Shown piece by piece: positions 24,063-37,383 of a DNA stretch of 64,000 nt. Position 1 is the first letter of the stretch, and each line of letters starts with the position of its first letter. The DNA is from Urophycis tenuis. Taxonomy: Eukaryota > Chordata > Actinopteri > Gadiformes > Phycidae. Position numbers and translations under genes: made by a program. Location of the stretch: the NCBI GenBank assembly GCA_036785325.1, contig JAXIVH010000018.1, positions 9,283,557-9,347,556 on the forward strand, in the 5' to 3' direction. The notes beneath the pieces were generated by a model that saw only the letters and a program-made list of their open reading frames with translations, searched no databases and was not told the DNA's origin.

Positions 24063-27000
24063 ATTTTTTTTATCAAGCCCACACCCGGGGTGGCTAGACA
24101 TTTCCAATCCTGGCTCAGTGATGGGGGGGGGGTCTGTTAAGAATTTGTTTTTTTTATTATTTTTTTATAAAGCCCACCCCCGGGGTGGCTAGAAATTTCA
24201 AATCCTGGCTCAGTGATGGGGGTGGGGGGGGTCTGTTATGAATTTGTTTTTTTTATTATTTTTTTATAAAGCCCACCCCGGGATGGCTAGAAATTTCCAA
24301 TCCTGGCTCAGTAATGGGTGGGGGTCTGTTATGAATTTTTATTTTTTTATTTAATTTTTTTTTAATTTTTTTTTTTTATTACTAAGCCCACACCCGGGGT
24401 GGCTAGAAATGTCCAATACTTGCTCAGTAATGGGGGGGGGGGGTCTTTTATGAATTTTTATTTATTTATTATTTTTTTATTTTTATAAAGCCCACACCCG
24501 GGGTGGCTAAAAATTTCCAATCCTGGCTCAGTGATGGGGGTGGGGTCTGTTATAATTTTTATTTTTTTTATTTTTTTTAAGCCCACACCCGGGGTGGCTA
24601 GTCATTTCCAATCCTGGCTCAGTAATGGGGGGGTCTGTTATGAATTTGTTTTTTTTATTATTTTTTTATAAAGCCCACACCCGGGGTGGCTAGAAATTTC
24701 CAATCCTGGCTCTGTGATGGGGGGGGGGGCGTCTGTTATGATTTTTTTTTTTTTTTTTTTTTTTTTATCAAGCCCACACCCGGGGTGGCTAGACATTTCC
24801 AATCCTGCCTCAGTGATGGGGGGGGGGTCTGTTGTGATTTTTTTTTATTTTATTTTTTTTTATAAAGCCCACCCCCGGGGTGGCTAGAAATTTCCAATCC
24901 TGGCTCTGTGATGGGGGTGGGGTCTGTTATGATTTTTTATTTTTTTTTTTTTTTATAAAGCCCACACCCGAGGTGGCTAGAAATTTCCAATCCTGGCTGA
25001 GTAATGGGGGGGGGTTTGTTATGAATTTGTATTTTTTATTTTTTTTTATAAAGCCCACACCCCTGGTGGCTAGAAATTTCCAATCCTGGCTCAGTGATGG
25101 GGGTGGGGTCTGTTATGATTTTTTTTAATTTTTTTTTATAAAGCCCAAACCCGGGTTGGCTAGAAATTTCCAATCCTGGCTCAGTGATAAGGGGGGGGGG
25201 GGGGGGGGGGGGGTCTTTTATGATTTTTTTTTTTTTTTTTTTATAAAGTCCACACCCATGGTGGCTAGAAATTTTCAATCATGGCTGAGTAATGGGGGGG
25301 GGGGTCTGTTATGATTTTTTTTTTTTTTTTTTTTTATAAAGACCACACCAGGGTTGGCTAGAAATTTCCAATACTTGCTCATTAATGGGGGGGGGGGGTC
25401 TTTTATGATTTTTTTTTATTTATAATTTTTATTTTTTATAAAGACCACACCCAGGGTGGCTAGTCATTTCCAATCCTGGCTCGTAATGGGGGGGGGGGTC
25501 TGTTATGAATTTGTTTTTTTTATTATTTTTTTATAAAGCCCACACCCGGGGTGGCTGGAAATTTCCAATCCTGGCTCAGTGATGGGGGTGGGGGGGGGTC
25601 TGTTATGATTTTTATTTTTATTTTTTTTTATAAAGCCCACACCCGGGGTGGCTAGAAAGTTCCAATCCTGGCTCAGTGATGGGGGGGGGGGGTCTGTTGT
25701 GATTTTTATTTTTATTTATTTTTTTTATAAAGCCCACAACCCGGGGTGGCTAGAAATTTCCGATCCTGGCTCAGTGATGGGGGTTGGGTCTGTTATGATT
25801 TTTTATTTTTTTTTTTTTTTATAAAGCCCACACCCGGGGTGGCTAGAAATTTCCAATCCTGGCTCAGTTATGGGGGGGGGGTCTGTTATTTTTTTTATTT
25901 ATTTTTTTTTTAAAGCCCACACCCGGGTGGCTAGAAATTTCCAATCCTGGCTCAGTGATGGGGGTGGGGTCTGTTATGATTTTTTGTTTTTTTTTGTTTT
26001 ATAAAGCCCACACCCGGGGTGGCTATAAATTTCCAATCCTGGCTCAGTGATGGGGGTGGGGTCTGTTATGATTTTTTTTTTTTTTTTTTTTATAAAGCCC
26101 ACACCCGGGGTGGCTAGAAATTTCCCATCCTGGCTCAGTGATGGGGGAGGGGGGGGGTCTGTTATGATTTTTTATTATTTTATTTTTTTTATCAAGCCCA
26201 CACCCGGGGTGGCTAGACATTTCCAATCCTGGCTCAGTAATGGGGGGGGGGTCTGTTATGAATTTGTTTTTTTAATTATTTTTTTATAAAGCCCAACCCC
26301 GGGGTGGCTAGAAATTTCCAATCCTGGCTCAGTGATGGGGGGGGGGGGGGGGGGGGGGTCTGTTGTGATTTTTTTTTTTTTTTTTTTTTTTTTATAAAGC
26401 CCAACCGGGGTGGCTAGAAATTTCCAATCCTGACTCTGTGATGGGGGTGGGGTCTGTTATGATTTTTTATTTTTTTATATTTGTTTATAAAGCCCACACC
26501 CGGGGTGGCTAGAAATTTCCAATCCTGGCTCAGTGATGGGGGTGGGGTGTGTTATGATTTTTTTTTTATTTATTATTTTTTTTTATAAAGCCCACACCCG
26601 AGGTGGCTAGAAATTTTCAATCATGGCTGAGTAATGGGGGGGGGGGGTCTGTTATGATTTTTTTTATTTTTTTTTTTTATAAAGACCACACCAGGGTTGG
26701 CTAGAAATTTCCAATACTTGCTCATTAATGGGGGGGGGGGGTCTTTTATGATTTTTTTTTATTTATAATTTTTATTTTTTATAAAGACCACACCCAGGGT
26801 GGCTAGTCATTTCCAATCCTGGCTCGTAATGGGGGGGGGGTCTGTTATGAATTTGTTTTTTTAATTATTTTTTTATAAAGCCCACACCCGGGGTGGCTGG
26901 AAATTTCCAATCCTGGCTCAGTGATGGGGGTGGGGGGGGGGTCTGTTATGATTTTTATTTTTATTTTTTTTTATAAAGCCCACACCCGGGGTGGCTAGAA

Positions 27001-28007
27001 AGTTCCAATCCTGGCTCAGTGATGGGGGGGGGGGGGTCTGTTGTGATTTTTATTTTTATTTATTTTTTTTATAAAGCCCACAACCCGGGGTGGCTAGAAA
27101 TTTCCGATCCTGGCTCAGTGATGGGGGTTGGGTCTGTTATGATTTTTTTTTTTTTTTTTTTTTTATAAAGCCCACACCCGGGGTGGCTAGAAATTTCCAA
27201 TCCTGGCTCAGTTATGGGGGGGGGTCTGTTATTTTTTTTATTTATTTTTTTTTTAAAGCCCACACCCGGGTGGCTAGAAATTTCCAATCCTGGCTCAGTG
27301 ATGGGGGTGGGGTCTGTTATGATTTTTTGTTTTTTTTTGTTTTATAAAGCCCACACCCGGGGTGGCTATAAATTTCCAATCCTGGCTCAGTGATGGGGGT
27401 GGGGTCTGTTATGATTTTTTTTTTTTTTTTTTTTATAAAGCCCACACCCGGGGTGGCTAGAAATTTCCAATCCTGGCTCAGTGATGGGGGAGGGGGGGGG
27501 GTCTGTTATGATTTTTTATTATTTTATTTTTTTTATCAAGCCCACACCCGGGGTGGCTAGACATTTCCAATCCTGGCTCAGTAATGGGGGGGGGGTCTGT
27601 TATGAATTTGTTTTTTTAATTATTTTTTTATAAAGCCCAACCCCGGGGTGGCTAGAAATTTCCAATCCTGGCTCAGTGATGGGGGGGGGGGGGGGGGGTC
27701 TGTTGTGATTTTTTTTTTTTTTTTTTTTTTTTTATAAAGCCCAACCGGGGTGGCTAGAAATTTCCAATCCTGACTCTGTGATGGGGGTGGGGTCTGTTAT
27801 GATTTTTTATTTTTTTATATTTGTTTATAAAGCCCACACCCGGGGTGGCTAGAAATTTCCAATCCTGGCTCAGTGATGGGGGTGGGGTCTGTTATGATTT
27901 TTTTTTTTTTTTTTTTTATAAAGCCCACACCCGGGGTGGCTAGAAATTTCCAATCCTGGCTCAGTGATGGGGGAGGGGGGGGGTCTGTTATGATTTTTTA
28001 TTATTTT
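24063..28007 (+). repeat. ~3.94-kb unit, copy 1
   Basis: Marker offsets to the next copy are steady at 3,943-3,945 bp over the first half: TCTGTTAAGAATTTG (24132 and 28077), TATTACTAAGCCC (24377 and 28321), and the CCACAACCCGGGG monomer (about 25734 and 29680). The offset then drops to 3,837 and about 3,738 bp, so the second copy lacks one monomer after about 26290 and another after about 26880. Inside the unit, 25.74-26.5 kb is itself repeated at 27.08-27.84 kb, about 1,346 bp away. Confidence 0.82.
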
Positions 28008-31000
28008 ATTTTTTTTATCAAGCCCACACCCGGGGTGGCTAGACATTTCCAATCCTGGCTCAGTGATGGGGGGGGGTCTGTTAAGAATTTGTTTTTTTTA
28101 TTATTTTTTTATAAAGCCCACCCCCGGGGTGGCTAGAAATTTCAAATCCTGGCTCAGTGATGGGGGTGGGGGGGGTCTGTTATGAATTTGTTTTTTTTAT
28201 TATTTTTTTATAAAGCCCACCCCGGGATGGCTAGAAATTTCCAATCCTGGCTCAGTAATGGGTGGGGGTCTGTTATGAATTTTTATTTTTTTATTTAATT
28301 TTTTTTTTATTTTTTTTTTTTATTACTAAGCCCACACCCGGGGTGGCTAGAAATGTCCAATACTTGCTCAGTAATGGGGGGGGGGGGGTCTTTTATGAAT
28401 TTTTATTTATTTATTATTTTTTTATTTTTATAAAGCCCACACCCGGGGTTGCTAAAAATTTCCAATCCTGGCTCAGTGATGGGGGTGGGGTCTGTTATAA
28501 TTTTTATTTTTTTTATTTTTTTTAAGCCCACACCCGGGGTGGCTAGTCATTTCCAATCCTGGCTCAGTAATGGGGGGGTCTGTTATGAATTTGTTTTTTT
28601 TATTATTTTTTTATAAAGCCCACACCCGGGGTGGCTAGAAATTTCCAATCCTGGCTCTGTGATGGGGGGGGGGGCGTCTGTTATGATTTTTTTTTTTTTT
28701 TTTTTTTTTTATCAAGCCCACACCCGGGGTGGCTAGACATTTCCAATCCTGCCTCAGTGATGGGGGGGGGGGTCTGTTGTGATTTTTTTTTATTTTATTT
28801 TTTTTTATAAAGCCCACCCCCGGGGTGGCTAGAAATTTCCAATCCTGGCTCTGTGATGGGGGTGGGGTCTGTTATGATTTTTTATTTTTATTTTTTTTAT
28901 AAAGCCCACACCCGAGGTGGCTAGAAATTTCCAATCCTGGCTGAGTAATGGGGGGGGGTTTGTTATGAATTTGTATTTTTTATTTTTTTTTATAAAGCCC
29001 ACACCCCTGGTGGCTAGAAATTTCCAATCCTGGCTCAGTGATGGGGGTGGGGTCTGTTATGATTTTTTTTAATTTTTTTTTATAAAGCCCAAACCCGGGT
29101 TGGCTAGAAATTTCCAATCCTGGCTCAGTGATAAGGGGGGGGGGGGGGGGGGGGGGGTCTTTTATGATTTTTTTTTTTTTTTTTTTATAAAGTCCACACC
29201 CATGGTGGCTAGAAATTTTCAATCATGGCTGAGTAATGGGGGGGGGGGGGGTCTGTTATGATTTTTTTTTTTTTTTTTTTTTATAAAGACCACACCAGGG
29301 TTGGCTAGAAATTTCCAATACTTGCTCATTAATGGGGGGGGGGGTCTTTTATGATTTTTTTTTATTTATAATTTTTATTTTTTATAAAGACCACACCCAG
29401 GGTGGCTACTCATTTCCAATCCTGGCTCGTAATGGGGGGGGGGTCTGTTATGAATTTGTTTTTTTTATTATTTTTTTATAAAGCCCACACCCGGGGTGGC
29501 TGGAAATTTCCAATCCTGGCTCAGTGATGGGGGTGGGGGGGGGTCTGTTATGATTTTTATTTTTATTTTTTTTTATAAAGCCCACACCCGGGGTGGCTAG
29601 AAAGTTCCAATCCTGGCTCAGTGATGGGGGGGGGGGTCTGTTGTGATTTTTATTTTTATTTATTTTTTTTATAAAGCCCACAACCCGGGGTGGCTAGAAA
29701 TTTCCGATCCTGGCTCAGTGATGGGGGTTGGGTCTGTTATGATTTTTTATTTTTATTTTTTTTTATAAAGCCCACACCCGGGGTGGCTAGAAATTTCCAA
29801 TCCTGGCTCAGTTATGGGGGGGGGTCTGTTATTTTTTTTATTTATTTTTTTTTTAAAGCCCACACCCGGGTGGCTAGAAATTTCCAATCCTGGCTCAGTG
29901 ATGGGGGTGGGGTCTGTTATGATTTTTTGTTTTTTTTTGTTTTATAAAGCCCACACCCGGGGTGGCTATAAATTTCCAATCCTGGCTCAGTGATGGGGGT
30001 GGGGTCTGTTATGATTTTTTTTTTTTTTTTTTTTATAAAGCCCACACCCGGGGTGGCTAGAAATTTCCAATCCTGGCTCAGTGATGGGGGAGGGGGGGGG
30101 TCTGTTATGATTTTTTATTATTTTATTTTTTTTATCAAGCCCACACCCGGGGTGGCTAGACATTTCCAATCCTGGCTCAGTAATGGGGGGGGGGTCTGTT
30201 ATGAATTTGTTTTTTTAATTATTTTTTTATAAAGCCCAACCCCGGGGTGGCTAGAAATTTCCAATCCTGACTCTGTGATGGGGGTGGGGTCTGTTATGAT
30301 TTTTTATTTTTTTATATTTGTTTATAAAGCCCACACCCGGGGTGGCTAGAAATTTCCAATCCTGGCTCAGTGATGGGGGTGGGGTGTGTTATGATTTTTT
30401 TTTTATTTATTTTTTTTTTTTATAAAGCCCACACCCGTGGTGGCTAGAAATTTTCAATCATGGCTGAGTAATGGGGGGGGGGGGTCTGTTATGATTTTTT
30501 TTATTTTTTTTTTTTATAAAGACCACACCAGGGTTGGCTAGAAATTTCCAATACTTGCTCATTAATGGGGGGGGGGGTCTTTTATGATTTTTTTTTATTT
30601 ATAATTTTTATTTTTTATAAAGACCACACCCAGGGTGGCTAGTCATTTCCAATCCTGGCTCGTAATGGGGGGGTGGTCTGTTATGAATTTGTTTTTTTTA
30701 TTATTTTTTTATAAAGCCCACACCCGGGGTGGCTAGAAAGTTCCAATCCTGGCTCAGTGATGGGGGGGGGGGGTCTGTTGTGATTTTTATTTTTATTTAT
30801 TTTTTTTATAAAGCCCACAACCCGGGGTGGCTAGAAATTTCCGATCCTGGCTCAGTGATGGGGGTTGGGTCTGTTATGATTTTTTATTTTTTTTATTTTT
30901 TATAAAGCCCACACCCGGGGTGGCTAGAAATTTCCAATCCTGGCTCAGTTATGGGGGGGGGGTCTGTTATTTTTTTTATTTATTTTTTTTTTAAAGCCCA

Positions 31001-31140
31001 CACCCGGGTGGCTAGAAATTTCCAATCCTGGCTCAGTGATGGGGGTGGGGTCTGTTATGATTTTTTGTTTTTTTTTGTTTTATAAAGCCCACACCCGGGG
31101 TGGCTATAAATTTCCAATCCTGGCTCAGTGATGGGGGTGG
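28008..31140 (+). repeat. ~3.9-kb unit, copy 2 (shortened by two monomers)
   Basis: Second copy of 24063-27410, ending near 31140 where the tail changes from TCTGTTATGATT to TCTGTTGTGATT and the following core to CCCACCCCCGGGG. Diagnostic shared monomers include CAACCCGGGG (29682 and 30820), AAATTTTCAATCATGGCTGAG, and AAGACCACACCAGGGTTGG. A third copy of this order is found at about 43570-46700 because it lies inside the 15.5-kb duplication. Confidence 0.82.
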
Positions 31141-31803
31141 GGTCTGTTGTGATTTTTTTTTTTTTTTTTTTTTTTTTAAAGCCCACCCCCGGGGTGGCTA
31201 GAAATGTCCAATCCTGGCTCTGTGATGGGGGGGGGGGGGGGGGGGTCTGTTATGATTTTTTTTTTTTTTTTTTTTTTATCAAGCCCACACCCGGGGTGGT
31301 TAGTCATTTCCAATCCTGGCTCAGTAATGGGGGGGTCTGTTATGAATTTGTTTTTTTTATTATTTTTTTATAAAGCCCACACCCGGGGTGGCTAGAAATT
31401 TCCAATCCTGGCTCAGTGATGGGGGTGGGGGGGGGTCTGTTATGATTTTTTTTTTTTTTTTTTTTATAAAGCCCACACCCGGGGTGGCTAGAAAGTTCCA
31501 ATCCTGGCTCAGTGATGGGGGGGGGGGGGGTCTGCTGTGTTTTTTTTTTATTTTTTTTTTTTTATAAAGCCCACCCCCGGGGTGGCTAGAAATTTCCAAT
31601 CCAGGCTCTGTGATGGGGGCGGGGTCTGTTGTGATTTTTTTTTTTTTTTTTTTTTTTTTAAAGCCCACCCCCGGGGTGGCTAGAAATGTCCAATCCTGGC
31701 TCTGTGATGGGGGGGGGGGGGGGGGGTCTGTTATGATTTTTTTTTTTTTTTTTTTTTTTTATCAAGCCCACACCCGGGGTGGTTAGTCATTTCCAATCCT
31801 GGC
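31141..31803 (+). repeat. Rearranged monomers within copy 1 of the 15.5-kb unit
   Basis: The monomer pair with AAATGTCC and a GTTAGTCATTTCC core occurs at about 31200-31310 and again at about 31680-31800, 484 bp apart, but only once in the matching part of copy 2 (about 46858). Near 31620 the CCAGGCTCTGTGATGG monomer has a TCTGTTGTGATT tail where 4961 and 47163 have ATCTGTTATGATT. Near 31803 a GTTAGTCATTTCC core continues as CTCAGTGATGGGGGTTGGG. These are hybrid monomers, as expected at exchange points. Confidence 0.7.
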
Positions 31804-32730
31804 TCAGTGATGGGGGTTGGGTCTGTTATGATTTTTTATTTTTATTTTTTTTTTATAAAGCCCACACTCGGGTTGGCTAGAAATTTCCAATCCTGGCTCA
31901 GTGATTGGGGGGGGGGGGGGGGTCTGTTATGATTTTTTTTTTTTTTTTTTATAAAGCCCACACCCGGGGTGGCTAGAAATTTCCAATCCTGGCTCAGTGA
32001 TGGGGGTGGGGTCTGTTATGATTTTTTTTTTTTTTTTTTTATAAAGCCCACACCAGAGGTGGCTAGAAATTTCCAATCCTGGCTCAGTGATGGGTGGGGG
32101 TCTGTTATGAATTTTTATTTTTTTATTATTTTTTTATTTTTATTTTATTATTTTTTGTATAAAGCCCACACCCGGGGTGGCTAGAAATTTCCAATCCTGG
32201 CTCTGTGATGGGGGGGGGGGGGGTCTGTTATGATTTTTTTTTTTTTTTTTTTTTTTTATAAAGCCCACACCCGGGGTGGCTAGAAATTTCCAATCCTGGC
32301 TCAGTGATGGGGCGGGGGGTCTGTTATTATTATTATTTTTTTTTTTTATAAAGCCCACACCCGTGGTGGCTAGAAATTTCCAATCCTGGCTCAGTAATGG
32401 GTGGGGGTCTGTTATGAATTTTTATTTTTTAATTTTTTATTTTTTTTTATTTTATTATTTTTTTGTAAAGCCCACACCCGGGGTGGCTAGAAATTTCCAA
32501 TCCTGCCTCAGTGATGGGGGGGAAGTCTGTCATGATTTTTTTTTTTTTTTTTTTTTTTTTATCAAGCCCACACCCGGGGTGGCTAGATATTTCCAATACT
32601 TGCTCAGTAATGGGGGGGGTCTTTATGAATTTTTATTTATTTATTTATTTATTTATTTATTTTATAAAGCCCACACCCGGGGTGGCTAGAAATTTCCAAT
32701 CCTGGCTCAGTAATGGGGGGGGGGGCTGTA
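31803..32730 (+). repeat. Satellite block P, second copy
   Basis: Matches 5065 onward at an offset of 26,738 bp (CACACTCGGG core, long G tract after GTGATT, CACACCAGAGG core), then skips to the equivalent of about 6800. It is nearly identical to 47262-48190 (offset about 15,460). Rare markers include GGGGAAGTCTGTCATGATT (32517 and 47977). Confidence 0.78.
32633..32661. repeat. ATTT tetranucleotide microsatellite in spacer
   Basis: About seven ATTT units in one spacer, preceding TTATAAAGCCC. The matching spacer in the second 15.5-kb copy is at about 48094-48122. The tail just upstream reads TCTTTATGAATT here and TCTTTTATGAATT there, a one-base difference. Confidence 0.85.
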
Positions 32731-33594
32731 ATGATTTTTTTTTCTTTTTTTATTATTTTTTTTATTTTATTATTTTTTTTATAAAGGCCACACCCGGGTT
32801 GGCTAGAAATTTCCAATCCTGGCTCAGTGATGGGGGTGGGGTCTGTTATGATTTTTTATTTTTTTTTTTCTTATAAAGCCCACACCCGGGGTGGATAGAA
32901 ATTTCAAATCCTGGCTCAGTGATGGGGGGGGGGGTCTGTTATGATTTATTATTATTATTTTTTTTATAAAGCCCACACCCGGGGTGGCTAGAAATTTCCA
33001 ATCCTGGCTCAGTAATGGGTGGGGGTCTGTTATGAATTTTTATTTTTTTATTTATTTATTTTTTTTATTTTATTATTTTTTTTATAAAGCCCACACCCGC
33101 GGTGGCTAGAAATTTCCAATCCTGCCTCAGTGATGGGGGGGGGGGGGGTCTGTTGTGATTTATTATTATTTTTTTTTTATAAAGCCCAGCCCCGGGGTGG
33201 CCAGAAATGTCCAATCCTGGCTCTGTGATGTGGGGGGGTCTGTTGTGATTTTGTTTTATTTTATTTATTTTTATAAAGCCCACCCCCGGGGTGGCTAGAA
33301 ATTTCCAATCCTGGCTCTGCTATGGGGGGTCTGTTATGATTTATTTATTTATTTTTTTTATCAAGCCCACACCCGGGGTGGCAAGACATTTCCAATCCTG
33401 GCTCAGTAATGGGAGGGGTCTCTTATGAATTTTTTTTTTTTTTTTTTTTTTATAAAGCCCACACCCGGGGTGGCTATAAATTTCCAATCCTGGCTCAGTA
33501 ATGGGGGGGGGGGGTCTGTTATGAATTTTTATGTGTTATTTTTTTTTTATAAAGCCCACACCCCGGGTGGCTAGAAATTTCCAATCCTGGCTCA

Positions 33595-33620
33595 GTGATC
33601 GGGGTGGGGTCTGTTATGAA

Positions 33621-33652
<32 letters not shown>

Positions 33653-33902
33653 TAAAGCCCACACCGGGGGTGGCTAGAAATTTCCAATACTTGCTCAGTA
33701 ATGGGGGGGGGGGGGGGGTCTCTTATGATTATTATTATTATTTTTTTTATTTTTATATAAAGCCCACACCTGGGGTGGCTAGAAATTTCCGATCCTGGCT
33801 CAGTAATGGGGGGGGGGGGGGGTCTGTTATGAATTTTTATGTGTTATTTTTTTTTTATAAAGCCCACACCCCGGGTGGCTAGAAATTTCCAATCCTGGCT
33901 CA
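33595..33902 (+). repeat. ~309-bp three-monomer unit, copy-number variable
   Basis: Order: GATCGGGGTGGGG monomer, CACACCGGGGGTGG with AATACTTGCTCAG, then CACACCTGGGGTGG with TTTCCGATCC and the ATTTTTATGTGTTATT spacer. It occurs once here before the next GATCGGGG (33906) but twice in a row at 49053-49361 and 49362-49670, so a single three-monomer gain or loss separates the two large copies. Confidence 0.82.
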
Positions 33903-33928
33903 GTGATCGGGGTGGGGTCTGTTATGAA

Positions 33929-33960
<32 letters not shown>

Positions 33961-34433
33961 TAAAGCCCACACCGGGGGTGGCTAGAAATTTCCAATCCTG
34001 GCTCAGTGATGGGGGTGGGGTCTGTTATGATTTTTTTTTATTTTTTTTTTTTTTTTTATTAAGCCCACACCTGGGGTGGCTAGAAATTTCCAATACTTGC
34101 TCAGTAATGGGGGGGGGGGGGGGGTCTTTCATGATTTTTTTTTAATTTATTTTATTTTTATTTTTATAAAGCCCACACCCGGGTTGGCTAGAAATTTCCA
34201 ATCCTGGCTGAGTAATGGGGGGGGGGGGGGGGGGTCTCTTATGATTATTATTATTTTATTTTTTATTTTTATATAAAGCCCACACCTGGGGTGGCTAGAA
34301 ATTTCCGATCCTGGCTCAGTAATGAGGGGGCTCTGTTATGATTTTTTTTTTATTTTTTTTTTTTATAAAGCCCACACCCGGGGTGGCTAGACATTTCCAA
34401 TCCTGGCTCAGTGATGGGTGGGGGTCTGTTATG

Positions 34434-34465
<32 letters not shown>

Positions 34466-35031
34466 ATTTTATTATTTTTTGTATAAAGCCCACACCCGGG
34501 GTGGCTAGAAAGTTCCAATCCTGGCTCAGTGATTGGGGGGGGGGGGGTCTGTTGTGATTTTTTTTTAATTTTTTTTTTTTATAAAGCTCATACCCGGGGT
34601 GGCTAGACATTTCCAATCCTGGCTCAGTGACGGGGGTGGGGTCTGTTATGAATTTTTTTTTTTTTTTTTTTTTTTCATAAAGCCCACACCCGGGTGGCTA
34701 GAAATTTCAAATCCTGGCTCAGTGATGGGGGGGGGGGGTCTGTTATGAATTTTTTTTCATTTTTATTTTTTTTTTAGAAAGCCCACAACCGGGGTGGCTA
34801 GAAATTTCCAATCCTGGCTCAGTAATGGGGGGGGGGGGGTCTGTTATGATTTTTTTTATTTTATTTATTAAAAAAAAAAAAAAAATTCTAGCCCACACCA
34901 GGGGTGGCTAGAAATTTCCTATTCTTGCTCAGTAATGGGGGGGGGGGGGGGTCTGTTATGAATTTTTATGTGTTATTTTTTTTTTATAAAGCCCACACCC
35001 CGGGTGGCTAGAAATTTCCAATCCTGGCTCA
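33903..35031 (+). repeat. 1,129-bp tandem duplication, copy 1
   Basis: About eleven monomers from GATCGGGG (33906) through the A-tract monomer (34870) repeat directly at 35032-36160. The A tracts are 1,129 bp apart, as are the GATCGGGG markers. The second 15.5-kb copy has this block only once (49673-50800). Confidence 0.85.
34870..34885. repeat. A tract reversing spacer polarity (site 5)
   Basis: Sixteen A after TTTATTTATT, followed by TTCTAGCCCACACCAGGGG, as at 11147. Confidence 0.9.
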
Positions 35032-35057
35032 GTGATCGGGGTGGGGTCTGTTATGAA

Positions 35058-35089
<32 letters not shown>

Positions 35090-35562
35090 TAAAGCCCACA
35101 CCGGGGGTGGCTAGAAATTTCCAATCCTGGCTCAGTGATGGGGGTGGGGTCTGTTATGATTTTTTTTTATTTTTTTTATTTTTTTTATTAAGCCCACACC
35201 TGGGGTGGCTAGAAATTTCCAATACTTGCTCAGTAATGGGGGGGGGGGGGGGGTCTTTCATGATTTTTTTTTTATTTACTTTATTTTTATTTTTATAAAG
35301 CCCACACCCGGGTTGGCTAGAAATTTCCAATCCTGGCTGAGTAATGGGGGGGGGGGGGGGGGGGCTCTTATGATTATTATTATTTTATTTTTTATTTTTA
35401 TATAAAGCCCACACCTGGGGTGGCTAGAAATTTCCGATCCTGGCTCAGTAATGAGGGGGCTCTGTTATGATTTTTTTTTTTTTTTTTTTTTTTATAAAGC
35501 CCACACCCGGGGTGGCTAGACATTTCCAATCCTGGCTCAGTGATGGGTGGGGGTCTGTTATG

Positions 35563-35594
<32 letters not shown>

Positions 35595-36160
35595 ATTTTA
35601 TTATTTTTTGTATAAAGCCCACACCCGGGGTGGCTAGAAAGTTCCAATCCTGGCTCAGTGATTGGGGGGGGGGGGGGTCTGTTGTGATTTATTTTTTATT
35701 TTTTTTTTTTATAAAGCTCATACCCGGGGTGGCTAGACATTTCCAATCCTGGCTCAGTGACGGGGGTGGGGTCTGTTATGAATTTTTTTTTTTTTTTTTT
35801 TTTTCATAAAGCCCACACCCGGGTGGCTAGAAATTTCAAATCCTGGCTCAGTGATGGGGGGGGGGGGGTCTGTTATGAATTTTTTTTCATTTTTATTTTT
35901 TTTTTAGAAAGCCCACAACCGGGGTGGCTAGAAATTTCCAATCCTGGCTCAGTAATGGGGGGGGGGGGTCTGTTATGATTTTTTTTATTTTATTTATTAA
36001 AAAAAAAAAAAAAATTCTAGCCCACACCAGGGGTGGCTAGAAATTTCCTATTCTTGCTCAGTAATGGGGGGGGGGGGTCTTTAATGAATTTTTATTTATT
36101 TATTATTTTTTTTTTTTTATAAAGCCCACCCCCGGGGTGGCTAGAAATTTCCAATCCTGG
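35032..36160 (+). repeat. 1,129-bp tandem duplication, copy 2
   Basis: Direct repeat of 33903-35031. Shared rare markers: CTCAGTGACGGGGGTGG, AAAGCTCATACCCGGGG, and AATGAGGGGGCTCTG. Copies differ in a few spacer bases, for example near 35280 where TTTACTTTATT replaces TTTATTTTATT. Confidence 0.85.
35999..36014. repeat. A tract reversing spacer polarity (site 6)
   Basis: Sixteen A in the same context as site 5, 1,129 bp downstream. Confidence 0.9.
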
Positions 36161-37352
36161 CTCTGTTATGGGGGGGGGGTCTGTTATGATTTTTTTATTT
36201 TTTTTTTTAAATATTATTATTTTTTTTTTTCTAAAGCCCACACCCGGGGTGGCTAGAAATTTCCAATCCTGCCTCAGTGATGGGGGGGGGGGGTCTGTTG
36301 TGATTTTTATTTTTAAATTTTTTTTATAAAGCCCACACCCGGGGTGGCTAGAAATGTCCAATCCTGGCTCTGTGATGGGGGGGGGGGGGGGGTCTGTTAT
36401 GATTTTTTATTATTTTATTTCTTTTATCAAGCCCACACCCGGGGTGGCTAGACATTTCCAATCCTGGCTCAGTAATGGGGGGGGGTCTGTTATGATTTTT
36501 TAATTTTTTATATTTGTTTATAAAGCCCACACCCGGGGTGGCTAGAAATTTCCGATCCTGGCTCAGTGATGGGGGTTGGGTCTGTTATGATTTTTTTTTT
36601 TTTTTTTTTTTATAAAGCCCACACCCGAGGTGGCTAGAAATTTCCAATCCTGGCTCAGTGATGGGGGGGGGGGGGGGCGTCTGTTATGATTTTTTTTTTT
36701 TTTTTTTTATAAAGCCCACACCCGGGTGGCTAGAAATTTCCAATCCTGGCTCAGTGATGGGGGTGGGGTCTGTTATGATTTTTTGTTTTTTTTTGTTTTA
36801 TAAAGCCCACACCCGGGGTGGCTAGAAATTTCCAATCCTGGCTCAGTGATGGGGGTGGGGTCTGTTATGATTTTTTTTTTTTTTTTTTATAAAGCCCACA
36901 CCCGGGGTGGCTAGAAATTTCCAATCCTGGCTCAGTGATGGGGTGGGGTCTGTTATGATTTTTTATTTTTTTATATTTGTTTATGAAGCCCACACAAGGG
37001 TTGGCTAGAAATTTCCAATCCTGCCTCAGTGATGGGGGGGGGGGGTCTGTTGTTATTTTTTTTATATTTTTTTTTTATAAAGCCCACCCCCGGGGTGGCT
37101 AGAAATTTCCAATCCTGGCTCTGTGATGAGGGGGGGGGTCTGTTATGAATTTTTTTTTATTTTATTTTTATTTTTTATAAAGCCCACCCCCGGGGTGGCT
37201 AGACATTTCCAATCCTGGCTCAGTAATGGGGGGGGGGGGGGGGTCTGTTATGAATTTTTTTTCATTTTTTTTTTTTTTTTTAGAAAACCCACACCCTGGG
37301 TGGCTAGAAATTTCCAATCCTGGCTCAGTATTGGAGGGGGGGGGGGGTCTGT

Positions 37353-37383
<31 letters not shown>

